DNA from: Xylaria sp. FL1777 | Lineage: Eukaryota; Ascomycota; Sordariomycetes; Xylariales; Xylariaceae | DNA length: 64,000 nucleotides | Direction of reading: 5' to 3' | NCBI GenBank assembly: GCA_022578965.1 | Contig: MU400520.1 | Coordinates: 186,001-250,000, forward strand | Shown here: in pieces, positions 1 through 13,991 of the stretch | Position numbering within the stretch: position 1 is the stretch's first letter | Layout of the letters: each line of letters starts with the position of its first letter | The notes under the pieces: generated by a model | The model's database searches: none | Told to the model about the DNA's origin: nothing | The model's input: the letters and a program-made list of their open reading frames with translations, nothing else | Translations under genes and position numbers: made by a program

Positions 1-25
1 GGAAGGTTCATCGATCCAGAACGCG

Positions 26-49
26 CATGATATTGTCCATGATATTGTC
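26..49. repeat. 12-bp perfect tandem duplication
   Basis: The unit CATGATATTGTC occurs twice head to tail (26-37 and 38-49), followed by the first four bases of a third copy. It lies about 465 bases upstream of the GH92 start codon. No function is evident. Confidence 0.85.
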
Positions 50-421
50 CATGGCCAGGCTTACCCTCGAAGAGGTTGGTCAGTCGCGGCGAAGCCAAGA
101 CAATGCCACCCTCTTCCCTCCCCCCCCTCCCCCCGGGCAGCTCTTCCATGAGACGACATGACCGCACTGCTGCAGCTTATCACGATCGACAAGGACTCGA
201 TCATCTCCGCTATCTGCCTCGTGCTCTCGTGCTACCTACTGCTGCCGTATATTCAGCACATACTACGTACACAATAACCCCTTCATCTTGTACAGTACAT
301 GGCGTGCAGTAGTGTACGGTATAAGTAGTACCATCGTCTCAGTGCGCGTCTCCACCAGATCGAGACATCCCGCAAGCCGGAATGTGTCTGCTGTAACCAT
401 GGTTATCGGTATGGATCAGTA

Positions 422-442
422 GGCCCTCTATATAACAGGGCC
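422..442 (+). promoter_or_regulatory. TATA box inside a short inverted repeat, GH92 promoter
   Basis: TATATAA at 429-435 lies about 80 bases before the start codon at 514, a plausible distance for a fungal TATA box. It is flanked by GGCCCT (422-427) and AGGGCC (437-442), a 6-bp inverted repeat centred on the TATA element. The TATA reading is reasonable; any role of the repeat arms is unknown. Confidence 0.5.
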
Positions 443-513
443 ATATATCTGTCGGGTGCTAACCCCTCTGTCGCTCGTTCTTTTCATCCGTCGGCCGATT
501 GGATGTCCTCACC

Positions 514-3299
514 ATGCGCTCCTTCTATCGCCATCTCAGTGCCCTCCTCCTCCTGGTCGCGCCAGCGATCCCGAGAGCGGGTGCCGCCGACTTCGACCCT
601 CTGCAGTATGTCGATCAGCTGATCGGAAGCCGGGATGGGGGGAACGTCTTTCCTGGTGCAACCCTTCCCTACGGTCTTGCCAAGGCCGTTGCCGACACCA
701 ACTCCGGAAGTAACCAAGGTGGCTTCACCCTCGATGGCACTCCGATCATTGGCTTCTCGGCCCTGCACGACTCCGGTACGGGCGGCTCACCGTCCCTTGG
801 AAACTTCCCCTTGTTCCCCTATGCCGCTTGCCCAGGAGATGACATTAACGCTTGTGTCTACCCGAAGAAGACTCGCATAGCTTATGGGACCTTCGACTCT
901 AAGACCGTGGTAGCACGCCCCGGTTTCTTCTCCGTCACTCTGAACACTGGTGTCAAGGCAGAGATGACCACTTCCCAGCGCACTGCTCTGTTTCGCTTCA
1001 CCTTCCCAACCGCCACAAATGGCGCCCACCCTCTTCTTCTACAAGACTTGAGTGACCTTTCAAACTCCCGCCAGGATAACGGCAGCGTGTCCGTTGACCC
1101 CCAAACTGGGAGAATCAAGGGACAGGGACTCTTTGTGTCTAGCTTTTCCCAGGGGCAGTATGTGTCCTATTTCTGTACCGACTTTTCAGGAGCGAAGATC
1201 TTGGACAACGGAATATTCGTAGATAGTCGGGCAAGTACAGATGTCAAGAACTTGACGATTTCACGGTCCATAAACGGGTATCCGCTTCCCGGCGGTGCAT
1301 TCGTCAGATTTGAATCTCCTGAAGACCCTGTCATCGCACGTGTAGGCTTGAGTTTTATCAGTTCGGACCAGGCATGCGCCAATGCGGAGTCTGAAATCCC
1401 AAACTTTGACTTCAACGCAGTTGAATCGGTTGCCACTGATGCCTGGAGGAAAAAGCTTAGCCCTATCGTTGTATCGACTGGCGGAGGGGTTGATCCAGAC
1501 CAAATCAAGAACCTTTATAGTGGAATTTACAGAACTATGGTGAACCCTCAGAATTATACTGGCGAAAACCCGAACTGGAACACGGGAGAGCCATACTTCG
1601 ATTCGTTCTACTGGTAAGTATTGGCTACATGCATGCTCGAAAATTGTGTGTAACTTACAAAGTGGAATAGCCTATGGGATAGTTTCCGGTCTCAGATCCC
1701 ATTCCTAACGGTCCTTGATCCGTCTTCAGTTGAACAGATGATTCGCTCTTTGATCGACACGTACAGGCACGAGGGCTGGTTACCTGACTGCCATATGAGC
1801 TTGTCCAAAGGTTACACACAGGTAGCCAACCCGTTAGCAGTCTCTAGTTCTCACCTCCTAACAGTTTCAGGGCGGATCTAATGCCGATGTCATCCTTGTC
1901 GATGGTTATTTGAAGGGCTTAACTGGCGGTATTGATGTAAGTATGAATCCTATTACATGTAAGCCGGGTACTTACTCTGGATAGTGGGATGCTGGATATG
2001 AGGCAGTGGTGAAAGATGCAGAGGTAGAGCCCTTTGACTGGTGTTGTCACGGCCGAGGCGGCATTGACAGCTGGAAATCTCTCGGTTACATCCCAGTCCA
2101 AGACTTTGACCACAAGGGCTTTGGGACTTTAACACGCAGTCTTTCGAGAACGCTGGAATACAGCTATAATGATTTTACCATTGCACAAATGGCTAAGGCG
2201 ATGAACAAGACCACCGATGCAGAGAAATACCTCGACTCAAGCGACAACTGGAGAAACCTGTACAAAGCAAACCAAACTTCGAACTTGTTTTCAGGTGCCA
2301 ATACTGGCTTCGTTGGCTTCTTCCAGGTGGGTAATCCTCCGAGTCATCGTCTTCTTGTTCTAGCGACTTTTACAATATAAAAGCTCCTCTCTGCTAAAAT
2401 CTTGCTTCCGAACCCCTAATTCAAGTCCTGGAAGCCCCTCACGGTTTCTAAACAATCACCGCACTTAGGATGACAACCACTGACAATTTTGGCAGCCGAA
2501 ATACCTCAACGGAACTTGGGGCCTTCAAAATCCGCTAAAGTGCAGCAATATTGACAACACCGGGTCTGTCTGCTCCTTGCAAAACACGGGAGCTGAGACA
2601 TTCGAAAGTAGTATTTGGGAATATGGGTTCTACGTACCTCATGATCAGGCTTCTCTCGTTACGTTATACGGTGGTCCCAGCAATTTCGTGAAACGGCTCG
2701 ACTACCTCCATGACACTAACATTACCTATATCGGAAATGAACCGGCTTTCCTGACCGTATTTCAATATCATTATGCGGGACGGCCTGCTTTATCTGCCAA
2801 GCGGAGCCATTTTTATATACCCAGGTTCTTTGACACCACACCCGAAGGACTTCCTGGCAACGACGACAGCGGTGCAATGGGATCGTTTGTTGCCTTCTCC
2901 ATGATTGGGCTTTTCCCAAACCCGGGACAAGACGTCTATCTCATCACCCCTCCATTCTTCGAGAGCGTCAATATCACTAGCCCTGTTACGGGCAAGATTG
3001 CAACTGTCAGGGTTGTCAACTTCGATCCCACATACGCAGCAATTTATATCCAGAGCGCCACACTTAACGGCGAGCCGTACACCAAGAACTGGATTGATCA
3101 CAGCTTCTTTACTGAGGGGAAGGAACTTGTCCTGACGGTTGGCAAGAACGAAAGCTCGTGGGGTACGGCTGTCAAGGACCTGCCTCCGAGCGTGAGCGAG
3201 TACGTCGGCTTCAATAGCACAGCTATTAAGAGAACGCTACCTCATAACCTAAGATACCCCGTCGAGTTTGGTCGGACTGGGCTTGGATTTGGACAGTGA
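514..3299 (+). CDS. Secreted GH92 alpha-1,2-mannosidase
   Basis: Predicted exo-acting alpha-mannosidase of glycoside hydrolase family 92, secreted, trimming mannose from glycans or mannoproteins. Five exons give 820 aa: 514-1613, 1671-1821, 1871-1936, 1985-2326 and 2496-3299. The first in-frame ATG (514) starts a signal peptide (RHLSALLLLVAPAIPRAGA). Family motifs follow in order: IGSRDGGNVFPGATLPYG near the N-terminus, then YFDSFYCLWDSFRSQ, in which the Cys codon is created exactly by joining exons 1 and 2, then WLPDCHMS, GSNADVILVDGYLKG, WCCHGRGGIDSWKSLGYIP and GLPGNDDSGAMGSFVAFSMIG near the C-terminus. The length matches fungal GH92 enzymes and no key segment is missing. All four introns keep frame and begin with GT and end with AG. 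It stands alone, with no sugar-related neighbour. GH92 membership is firm; the alpha-1,2 linkage is the commonest family activity, not proven here. Confidence 0.93.
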
Positions 3300-6200
3300 T
3301 AAAAGCAGTATCATGTGAAGTACCAGATCATGTAGATGTTAGGACGTAGTGTTAATAATATAATAACGTTCACACGCTCAGGTTCCGCGGCTTGGGCGGC
3401 TTCGAATATCTCGGTGTCTATGTTATTTGAACCGCGATTATGATTGGCAAAGTGTCTCAACACTCCAGGTAAACCATGAATACGATGTTTCCTGTCGCTA
3501 TGATTTGCTTCGTGGTTAAGGAGGAGGTGGGGCATCCGGGTGTAGGCCAGCATCTTGTTAACTTTAAGAAATACATGCGAAGCAATCACCGTGAATGCTA
3601 TCCTCTGATAGCCTGATTCTGTTATACCATAAGTCTTTTACCAAGGCTCTCAGTACTGTCTCTGTAGCTCCTCCCTGAATTAAACATACGCGCAAACGAT
3701 GTCTGCAGCTGGCCAGCATACTTCGAGACAAACGCAGAACCTACCACGTACCACTGAGGCATAAAACTTGCTTCTGTGCTTCAGAAGCGACTTATTAGAG
3801 AGGGCTTACAGAGAGGTATTATACGAAGGTTTGTTCTGTTGGTGGTTTGGGGGCATTGGTACCCCTGATAGCGACAGGGGTGCCTTTGGAGGCTAGAGGC
3901 GCTGATAGTCGCGGGAGTAGCCTCTTCGATATACCTAGATCCGAAACCGATACGGGACTAGCAGGGAAGGAAGCGAAAGCGATCGATGGGTATGGGGCCA
4001 GGGGGGCGGAGGGATTATAAAATACGGTAGCGTGCCCTCTCCTAACATATGTATGCGTACATATATGTTGGATGTACTGTACGCAGTATGTATGGATAGA
4101 TGTATGTGGTCTAGCATCAGACCAGCATATAGCGTACCGGTATATACGCAGAGGCTGGTGTAACTGTGTCACCGCATGAACGGCACGGCACCACGACGTA
4201 CTGGGCGACGCGAGTAGTGTGAAGTTTCGGCCCGTTCGATGAGCATCCCTTACCGCACTTAGATAGGCGAATGTGTACTCATTCCATTACGCAGTTAGTT
4301 GATACACTAGTATCTGTTATATCCATCATCCCAAGCCATATATGACCATACCGGTACTTATGGCGCCCGTCTCGGCTCGGCTGTACATTCCTCATCTGTG
4401 CGCGTCGACGACGCGGCTGCAAGCGCATCTGGATCTGGCAGGTTCACGCCCCAGACCTACGTAATATTGTTACGACTGCTGCTACGGGAGGTATGGTATG
4501 GTATATAGCTGGATTTCTGTACATATCCTGCGCAGGTATATCCTCCCATGGGCGTGGTAATGCACCCCCGGACATTAATTAGTAGTACCGGTAGTAGGAG
4601 ATGTGTATTGTAGGAATGGGTGGATATGCGATGCGGTGTAAGTGCGTAAGTAGGTAGATAGCGTGACATTCACCTGTTTCTTTCCCCTCTTCCTCTTCCC
4701 GATCGTCCCATGTTTGCGCCGGGGAACCCTCACCGGTGCGGGCGCGTTTCGTTTGGGAAGTAGATGGCTATCTAGATTGTGCACGCGCGAGACAGGATCG
4801 AGCGCAGCACCCCCGGACGCATCTGTTTGTACACTAAGCCACGAGCCTATTCGAGGTCCCGCGAATGGAGATCATCGGATTCCTTCGGCTTCGATGCGGC
4901 GCCGAGGACATACATGTATTACCGTATTTAGAATTGCTGCTGCTCGGGGATTCTTGCCACTTGTGTTGATCAATCGATAGTGCGCTTTGGTGTGGAAAAT
5001 GACCCGGCGGTCTGGATTGGACGGCGGGTCTCTGTAAGCAAGTAAGCTATTGACGTATAGTCAGACTGAGACACTAAGGTAGGTATGTAAGTGAATCTGA
5101 ATCGCAACAGCGAATGGTCTCGATATAGCCAACGAGTCGAGCCTTAGTGAGTCACCTTCCGCCTTCGATGCTTAGAATCGCGGCTGATTAAACTTGAGTT
5201 CTTGCGTAGATGGAGGGAGTTTAGCAATTTAGTTTTGATATACCGGTACAAGACAGAGGCATATTTAGTCTTCATCTTGACAACTAGCCCGTCTAGTACC
5301 CAGTGTCAACTACACATGATATCAACTTTCTTCAGGGTTATCTCCACAAGCTTGCCCGACAATATCTCTATGAATTACGCGAGAAGATCGATCCTCTCTC
5401 GGCCACGTGCTTTTCTCAAGAGCCAATCTGATCGATGTAAGCAGGGATCTACACATATGCTGCATCTAGCCCTTGTTATCCTCCCTCCGAGACGGCGCGT
5501 CGCGACTTGCTCTTGAGTTGGTATTTCTAAGCTTGTAAGTGAAGGAGCCACTCCATGGCGTTTCCTGGGAGGTAGGATGTCGCTAGGCTGATCAGGCGCA
5601 AGTATTACTTCTCCAGGCAGGTCGTGATGTCCGTTATGCTCCTTGACCTTGTTCTAATAGCTATTGCCATAAGTGGCAGGCAGAGTGACGGGCGCTGGGA
5701 GATCTGCTCGAGTGTTGCTGTATGCGGTGGCTCTTTACTTAGACAGGAGTAGCGCCTGAGTCGATAATGTGATCAGCAAACGTGTAGATGGGTTATCCCA
5801 TTGGGATCTTCGTTGCAGCCATACAGTCGATATACTGGCTCTCTTAGACCGCATCTGGACCGTACATCAGCAGATAGTAGATAGACAGTCCAGATGCTCA
5901 CGACTCTCAAGCCAATGTGTGTTCCAGCAGCAGTCTAGACTTTCCTACTTAGGACAGACCCGACGGGGCGTTGATGCCACATGTACCACGCTACCACAAC
6001 GCCGTTAAGCTCACGTTTTCCTTTTTCTTTTTCCATTCACCGTTTACCTGGTTAGTAGCCGGGTTGGTACACATGTGGCACCTCCTGCAGCCAGAGGGAT
6101 GTGAATGATAACGTAATAAACCCCATAGATTGACATGGCACCCACATATGTAGTAAGAACAAAGACTACTAGAAGTATTATTAGGCAGCAGAAGAATAAG

Positions 6201-9200
6201 TTCTTGTCTATGGGATAGCAAAGGAGAAAAACGACGTGCGTATATCTGATTCGATATCGACCTTCGCAGTTGACCCCGTGTCGCGATTATGTAAAGCCCG
6301 AGGTCGAATTGCGGAAGGTAAGTTGGAGACTGTAGCTATGCCCAATCTGCCCGGCAATACCCGCGTTGCCTATATGCATGTCTGATTGTTTTATGTCAAA
6401 ATATGAGACATAAAACTCTCTCGATAGGCTGTCGGGTTGTCCGTTCATCTTGGCGTTTGTTCACAAGGTTGAGATGTGAGCCTGACGAGGGAAGCAACTT
6501 CGACATGGTATGCCCTGCTGTGAAGTGTTGAGCACTTAGCTCGGATATTCCACGCACGGGGCATCGAAATATATATGTTTATATAGTGCTTGTGATATTT
6601 ATACTGGATGTCATGAATACTACCCCTGTATACCCCAGCCATCGTATCGGTCTCACATTTGATACGTGGAGGAAAAAACCGTAGCATGCTCGCTTCTTGA
6701 ACAACCCTGCACGAGCTTCTCCAGGTCCCGGGACGACCATTCTTCTGTCGCCGCATGCTGAGCCTGCAGCACCTCAGCCCTCCGAAGACATCGGAGAGAG
6801 GGAGAGAGAGGTCGGACTGGGGTTTTGAAGATGGGGGTACAAAATGGAGACGACGCACATTGGGGATCTCCATCCCATCCCGCACGATGTCACTGCTCCA
6901 TTCCCCGGATTTAGCCGTCGGAAATAATCAGGGTGGCGCATAGTTGAACCGAACAGAAGAGAAGGAAGAGAAAAGAAAAGGCAAAAAAAAAAAAACATGA
7001 AAAGGAAAAAGAAAATAGAGGCAACCCCCCCATCCCGCTCAACCTCGCAAGCGATCCTATAAGACCGCTTCAATGGTGGCCTGACACTTGCAGCCTTCAA
7101 CACTTCCCAGGCGTGGGATTTCGATAACCAACCCCGGGATGCGGGGTTGCTGCTGTAGGCGGATGGGTTTTCCCCAAGTGCCGCTGGCGAATGGGCGGTT
7201 GGAGCTCGTTATCAGAGGCAGAGGAACGACATGTTCAGGGTTGGCCGGGATGGCCGATCGATACGCGGCATGCAGTCACTGCCTTTTGAACGCGCACGCA
7301 ACCCTCGGACGGTCGGGTCCTGACTCGGAGATCTACACGACTCGCATTGCCCTGCCCATTGTCGCATGGTGGGGGATTGTAATCTTGACGCGATGATCGA
7401 CCCCGCGGAAGTCTTCCGGCAGCCAGACGTGAGGCTCTGCCGTCGGGATCGCTACCACGTCTGTCTTGACTGGGATATGTACGTATGTAGCAGCGTCTGT
7501 GCGGCGATGACGGATTTGCGTTGAAACAATGATGAGGTTGCTGCTGCTGGTTATTGTTACTTAGCCTATAGATGTGTTACTATACTCCAAGACGCGTAAC
7601 TCCTACCGTGACAAGGTAACTAGAGCCTCTCGGCCGAGTTCTGTCATCTCTATGAATTCCGCTGTTAAGGAGGTATGTCTGAGATGATATGTCAAATATG
7701 AGACGTGGCTATCTTCTGACATTCTGAGTTATAGAGTATGGAGATGACTGATAGGTACGGTTAAAAGGAGTGGAAGACAATCGAATTGACAACTGCAAGC
7801 CCTTTTGTGATATCACACCTGCTTTGAGGATGCAATTATAAGCCACGTCGGATTAAAGCAACCGCACACGATCTAGGGCCAAAGGTATAAAGTTCGAAAT
7901 AATTAATCGTGATCACATGTCGGCGGAATGGAGGCAATTTGGTGTCAACGACGTGTATCGCCTCTCTCTAAGTTATGCCGTCGAGTCTATTCTATCCAAC
8001 TTTCGGTGTTGGTTTTCGTGGGTATCATGGAGCACTACAAGCTTTCTGCCCTACAATTCCTTGATTTTGACCTAGGTATGGACTTTTAGTTACCTTACGG
8101 AGCTTAAGAGTAGATATCTAGACATGGGTAATATATAATGGTTGGGTATCCTATGTGCGACTCTAGATATATGCCTACACAACATCTTGATATCGGCTTG
8201 TGTGTATTTTGCTTGACAACTGAGAAACTGCCACCATTCGGGAAAAAATTTAACCTAGGACTTCGCATGTAATAGTGACTTAGAGGAATTTTTACTAAGA
8301 TCTTAGGTCATAGGAGTCATGAATGTGGTGAAATAGAGGTTAACATCTCGCTATAATACATAATACTAGCTAACAAAGGATCTTGTCTACGCTATTAGCA
8401 ATATATTAATAATATAAACAACGAGACCTATACAAATTTATCATTGACAGAGGCTTTTAGCCATGGAGTACTCAGTGACCGTTGAGTTGTATGTCGTATA
8501 TGTGATGATTGTCTCCAATTAAGCTTCACTTGTATTTGAAAGCGGGGATAGCTACAGTTAGATTCAAAGAAAGGATTTGTGATTAAAAAAAGCTACGTAT
8601 CATAAATTATATTTATTAAAATTATTCTATACTTTCTATCTTATCCTAGATTTCCTGAAGCATGTAGTAGTTATTAATGTCACAATGCCACACGTTTAGA
8701 ATGTGTTGTAACTTGCTCTAATAGGTTTATCTAACGGCTTTAGCAATTCCGAGATACAGGAGAATTGTTAATATAGATGGACAGCTAATTAGACGATGAT
8801 ATTTCCGAGATCTTCGTAAATAGTAGTACCCTCGCTACAATTGATAGATGAATAGGCGTCTAGGTGTTAAGATCCAAATCCTTCATGACGGTGCCGAACA
8901 GACTGCTATAATTACTTGAATACTATTCCGATTTCTAGTCACCCGACATGTGACATGTAAGAAGCACGGTCAAGTTGAAACCCGATAGCGGTTATATGCA
9001 GCCGTCGGTGTGGCGAGAAGGGGGCTGCTTGAATTTGACGATGCTGCGTCTATGTGTTGTTGTTGAGGCTAGATCGAGCGAATCTAGAGAGCAAGTGCCC
9101 GATTCTAGAAGTTCTATTGGTTATATAATCTAGATCATATCTGTCTGACAATCATCCGCTAAGTCTTCCTTGGTTGAACATGTCAAACAGGCGCCTGATC

Positions 9201-9282
9201 ATGTTGATCTGCCGAGTGCATTCTACAGGTCTAGATGGGAGTCTGTTTTACTTTAGTGTATATATCCGCAAAGCCCAAGATC

Positions 9283-9412
9283 CGAAGCGGGAACTCTATG
9301 CAGATCTCAGGTATCGTGCCGTGACACGTCGCACCCCAGGACGATCCTCTTTCTTATATTGGATGGTACAGGCATCGACAAAGCCTTGTGTACCAAGGAC
9401 GTTCCCGCTTCG
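9283..9412. repeat. 12-bp perfect inverted repeat with 106-bp spacer
   Basis: CGAAGCGGGAAC at 9283-9294 is matched by its reverse complement at 9401-9412. The spacer has no recognisable content. It could be a relic of a small foldback element or chance. Confidence 0.5.
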
Positions 9413-10934
9413 ATTCTCACGTTCTCTTGTTCGGCTAGTCTGATGTGGTGATACCTTAGTTCTTCGAGTGTCGAGTACTACCTCGTACGCAACTAGTCTT
9501 CGTTTGGCGAAGTTTCTATAGTATGTTCATCTGATCTCCGGGTCTCCACCCTCATTGTTGGGCGCCGTTGAGTTCTCGCGGGAGGCGGTCAGCCTTCTCG
9601 TTTGTCCTAGCGCCTCGTGTTGTTTGCAGTGGATACTCGACAGGAAATTCCAAATTCTCGCGCCGATTGGGCGGAAACGTTAAGCAATAAAGGGAAACAA
9701 TCGCAGAGTTCAACCCCGGCACGGCAGGCTGTGACCAGTGACCGGCAGCCCAAGTATGAACCCTGCACTATATATCCAGTAATTGCGAGAATCACATACA
9801 TTATATGCAAGTGGTGGCCAGCCATCCCCAACCGTGGTGAGTGTCCTAAGTTTTGGTAGACTGTTTACTGAGTATGCCAGTGCGGACTTCGTCTAGGGTC
9901 TTCGCAGTGCCAAGGCTCCTAAACCCTTCCCTCCTACTGTAAGTACTTTGTAAATCAAAAGCCCACTGCTCAGTGGATCTGTACACTACCGGTATCGCCG
10001 AACGACTCGGGCAGCACGGCGCCATCCGTTTCTTACCCAGGTATTGTATTGCAATACCCCGGCTCATATTCGTGGAAAAGGCAGGAAAGATGTCATAGCG
10101 TCACATCGCGTGTTCTCTCCGCACTATAAAAAACAACGAACTTGGTTTCATACAAGATTCGACTTTTTGTTGTTATTACATAGAATGTGAAGTATAGGTG
10201 GGAGTGGTAGTTGTGACAATGGGTTATCGGGATTTGGGATTGGAGAACTTAGGCTCGGCAGCGGGCTGAAGCCCTTCCTGAGTCTAAATAACGCAAACGA
10301 CAGCACTCTAACACCGTGTTACTAGCTACAGCAGTCTAAAGTTCTAGCTCATAGGAATGTTCTAAACTAAATGATAGTTAATTGCTCGTATGAAGTATGT
10401 GCTGAATATGACGAGGAGACAGCACGAGACGGAAATACCATAGGATTAAGATACTTCATACACTTGCCGATTGCCGATACGCTGTTCAACGATCTTTTAT
10501 TTATTACTCACTAAAATCTGTACTTCGTGGCCTACATAAGACCTGCGATTGTGGTAGGTCGCCACCATGTGACCGTCACGTAGATGGCCGGTTGTTGAAG
10601 CCTGATCAATTGTCGTTTACCATCGGAGGCGGCTCGGTGAGTGATGCGTGAAGCCCGAATGGATGTAACTCAAGAAGATGAGGTGCTGCATCGCATATTC
10701 ATTATCCATTTGGATGCCACCGTTGGATCGTTTACTGAATGCTCCCCACGAGACCCAGAAAAAAACATGACAACGTCTAATACCTAACTGCAAGATCGGT
10801 CACTTACGTTGAAGCGCATCCTGAAGAAGACTATGCATAAACAAAGCCATTGTGTCATAATAGCGAGACAGGATGTGCCGAAATGGATTGATATGCCGAA
10901 ACCCGATTCCCATGTCTCCTCTTCTCGTTTTGGC

Positions 10935-11000
10935 TCCAGGGGTTCCGCAATCCTCTATCTAGTCTAGATAGGTAATCATCAGAGAAATGCTACCCCTGGA
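10935..11000. repeat. Nested foldback (outer and inner inverted repeats)
   Basis: The outer arms are TCCAGGGGT (10935-10943) and ACCCCTGGA (10992-11000). Inside lies a second, perfect inverted repeat, CTATCTAG T CTAGATAG (10955-10971). Both are perfect and concentric in order. Possible MITE remnant or structured transcript; no flanking gene explains it. Confidence 0.55.
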
Positions 11001-13991
11001 ACAGCTGCAAAGTGATGAACGTTTTGTGGGCGGAAGCACTTCCCATTGTGGGCGGTTTTGGTAGATCGCGTAGAGGTGGAGAAAAGATGTAAATATCGTA
11101 AGTGACAAGAAGTCCACGTCAATAGAATATCGTGTTGCTCTGCAATCCTCCTATGAAAAACATCATGGAAGACTGGCGGAATTTCCCATGATCGCCCACC
11201 TAATAATTAAGCGCCTCGACGTAGCGACAGACGACAAGGGCTCGAGAAACAGAAGTCATCCGAGGTACCGTATGCTGTGCCACATCTTAATGGGTCTGTT
11301 GGTAAACAACATCCAGCCTTCTTTTCGTAGCCTTGAAGATGTCCTAAGGTCGGTTAGCGGCTGTATGAAAGGCTTTGTCGTTGAGATATACCTCGCTATA
11401 ACCTAGGCTGGGCTATACGGCGCATCCCTAACCCGCGGCCCGAGAGGTCCTCGTACTCGGGACAATAAACATCGTGGGCCATTCCTAGATGTGGACAGTG
11501 TACGGTGAAGGTGTCCATAATCTCCTGGGTTCACATCCTGAACACAACATTGGCGATTGTCACATATAATGACGAGTTAAGATGGTGGTGGGATAGACTA
11601 ACACGGGTACATACCTTGCTTAGTATAATAATATAATGGTAAGGTAGCTTTACAGATTGGTATGCTGCAACTTAGACAATACAAGCTTGCTTCTATGCAT
11701 TACTAGGATCGGGCGCTGAGGTCCGCCAACCGCGACCGAATCAGGTCTTCGGTGTTCTCCCAGCCCGCTGTCACCCTCTTTCTAAACAAAACTACATTCC
11801 CGCACTCACTCCATCGCCATTGAGGCATCAGATGGCGACACGCCCGAGACGCGGTCCTACGTAGTACTGCAGTTCACGGCCTCATACAATGTGCAAGGTT
11901 CAACGTCTTGTATTCAAGCTAACCACTAGACTGATAATTACGGTATATACAGGATTCATAGATTTAAGTGCATGAGTTAGTTAGCCGGCGGTATCCATCT
12001 AGATCTTGTCGCTGGTATACATACAATAGTTGGAGGGGTTGAACCGCAAGCCAATTACCCCTCAACGCTGAGTAAGTATTATCCCCCAATACTTTCTGTT
12101 AGCAGAGATGCATGTACGCAGTAGGTATTCATGAGCTGCGCTATTAAGACCTGCCAAGCGCATCTCTAGTGTAGGGTCACCAGTCTTGGCTTTAACTGAA
12201 ACGCTTCGGATCTCGGCGATGTAATTATAGTATATAATACTATGTATCGGTATAGATAGCTGGACTGCCTACTCGAGACATGTTAACTCCATAGAACCGT
12301 AACAACATCCTGACGCGCCAATGACCATCATATACGCCCAGCTTTGCGCAGTGTAGAGGTGAAGAGTGAGAGCATTCCCTACTTATTAGCGAACGGCGCA
12401 TCACTTACTGTATGTATGCATAGTGTAGATTACACTAGACTAGACCAAGCGAAAGCTACCCCAATCTAGCCTAACCTCCGTTTAGAACTCCTTTTCTCCT
12501 GCAAGCATCTTTTGAGTTTAGATCCTGAACTGTTGTTATACTGCGTAGTACCACGTCGAGGAGGAGCCATACCATACCAACGCGTAGCCTGGTACTCAGC
12601 AGTGCGCTTACTTTGCGTATTTGTTACCTGCCGCTATATCGGCCTCCTCGAGCATTATTCCCTTATGAAGTTTCAATGATAACTAGCTGCTGACAATGTG
12701 GTCATGTACATACTGTATAGATGCCGCTCTCAGACTACAATAAGCCTCAAACACTCTGTATGACATCCTCAGGCCTCAAGCCACCATGCTAACCCGTCTG
12801 TAGTACTGTACTCCGGTATCTCGGGGTACGGCTGTCACTTCTAGGGTACCATTACCTAGTACCCCTACAGTACAGATGTAGAGATGAACGCTAAGATCAG
12901 AGGATGTGGAGGGGTTCTGGGGCAACGTGCGGTACTCGGCATGGGTCTCAGAGGCGCCAAGCACTATTCCCCATGTCTCTTCTCTGCGTACATCTGGTTG
13001 CTGGTAATGTAGTGTGCCAACCGGGTACTATACTATGTAGTGTAGCATGGTCATCGGCCACTACAAAGCATCGTCTCTCACTGGTTAGCGGTGGTGTAAG
13101 TCTGCAGGTCTCTCCGTCTCTCTGCTCCTGTCTGCTCCTGTGTGCTCTCTGCTCGTCGCTGACCCCCGGGTCTGTTTGTGCGGGCGTGATATGCATCGAC
13201 AGGGGGCATGATAAAGTTCCTAAAACGACCTGTCACATCATCGGCTTCCAGTGCCTAGCACGTTTATATCGGGGGTTGGTAGCCCTCTTTTTCGACAAGT
13301 TACCTTATTCGATGAGGTACCGGTATCAGCTTTGACAAGTGCTCATACCGTATCTGACCATGACTTCATTCACTCTTTAAGTCTCTCGTTTCCTCTCGCC
13401 GCCTGAACTGGCTAGACGGTGAAATGTGGGTGGAGACAATCATCCCGCCAAATACTCCATTCTACTTCTTCTTCCACCCATCCTCATCCTACCCCGGGAC
13501 TATTACTGGTCCTGCCCATCTTGTCCACACTTTGATGCTCGTCTCCCGCCTATAGTATCTCTCAGAGGCGTTGTGTCCCAAGTGGCCCCACGATCCCATC
13601 TTCACATCCAAATAAGACAGAGCTACACTCCGCATCCGCTGCCCCAGCTCGACCCCTCCTTCATCTAGTTCCCCCCCTTCCTTATGATTCGAAGAAATAA
13701 CCTATCGCTGCGGACTTGAGCAGTCTCCGATTCGCCCACCAGCCTTCTTTTTGTTCTGTTGGCAGAGAGCACTCATGAATAGTGTTGATTAGAGGGAATG
13801 CGTGGCGGATTTTGATCATGATCTGTTCAGGCTGATAATTCCCGATTTCGAGTGTTGGAATGGGCTCGCAAACCAGAAGTAACTGGTAAATACTGCCGCA
13901 TACTTGTCGGCTCTCTGACTCCTTGTCTCTTGAATACATATTCTTTGCGATCGGAGTGTTACCAAGACGAGGACTGGGTTACAACTCAGCC

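Larger units (their letters stand above)
1..513. other. Upstream region of the GH92 gene
   Basis: This stretch holds no supported gene. It contains a 12-bp tandem duplication near its left edge and a TATA box at 429-435. Short open frames here are pyrimidine-rich and resemble no protein. Confidence 0.6.
3300..13991. other. Gene-poor 10.7-kb intergenic region
   Basis: I see no supported gene on either strand. Open frames are short, lack family motifs and do not join through plausible introns. The region has AT-rich parts (about 8.0-8.9 kb), a polypurine tract with an A run near 6960-7020, palindromic TA-rich words near 4040-4070, and two foldback structures listed separately. No transposase, reverse transcriptase or long terminal repeat was recognised. 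It may hold decayed repeats beyond visual recognition. Confidence 0.6.

Noticed and set aside
6445..6885. 146-codon minus-strand frame
   Set aside because: Composition is not protein-like, no motif is present, and it crosses AT-rich microsatellite-like sequence.
11886..11945. tRNA-like D-arm word (TCTAGTGGTTAGC on the minus strand)
   Set aside because: The word resembles a tRNA D-arm, but no acceptor stem, anticodon stem or T-arm can be formed around it with proper spacing.
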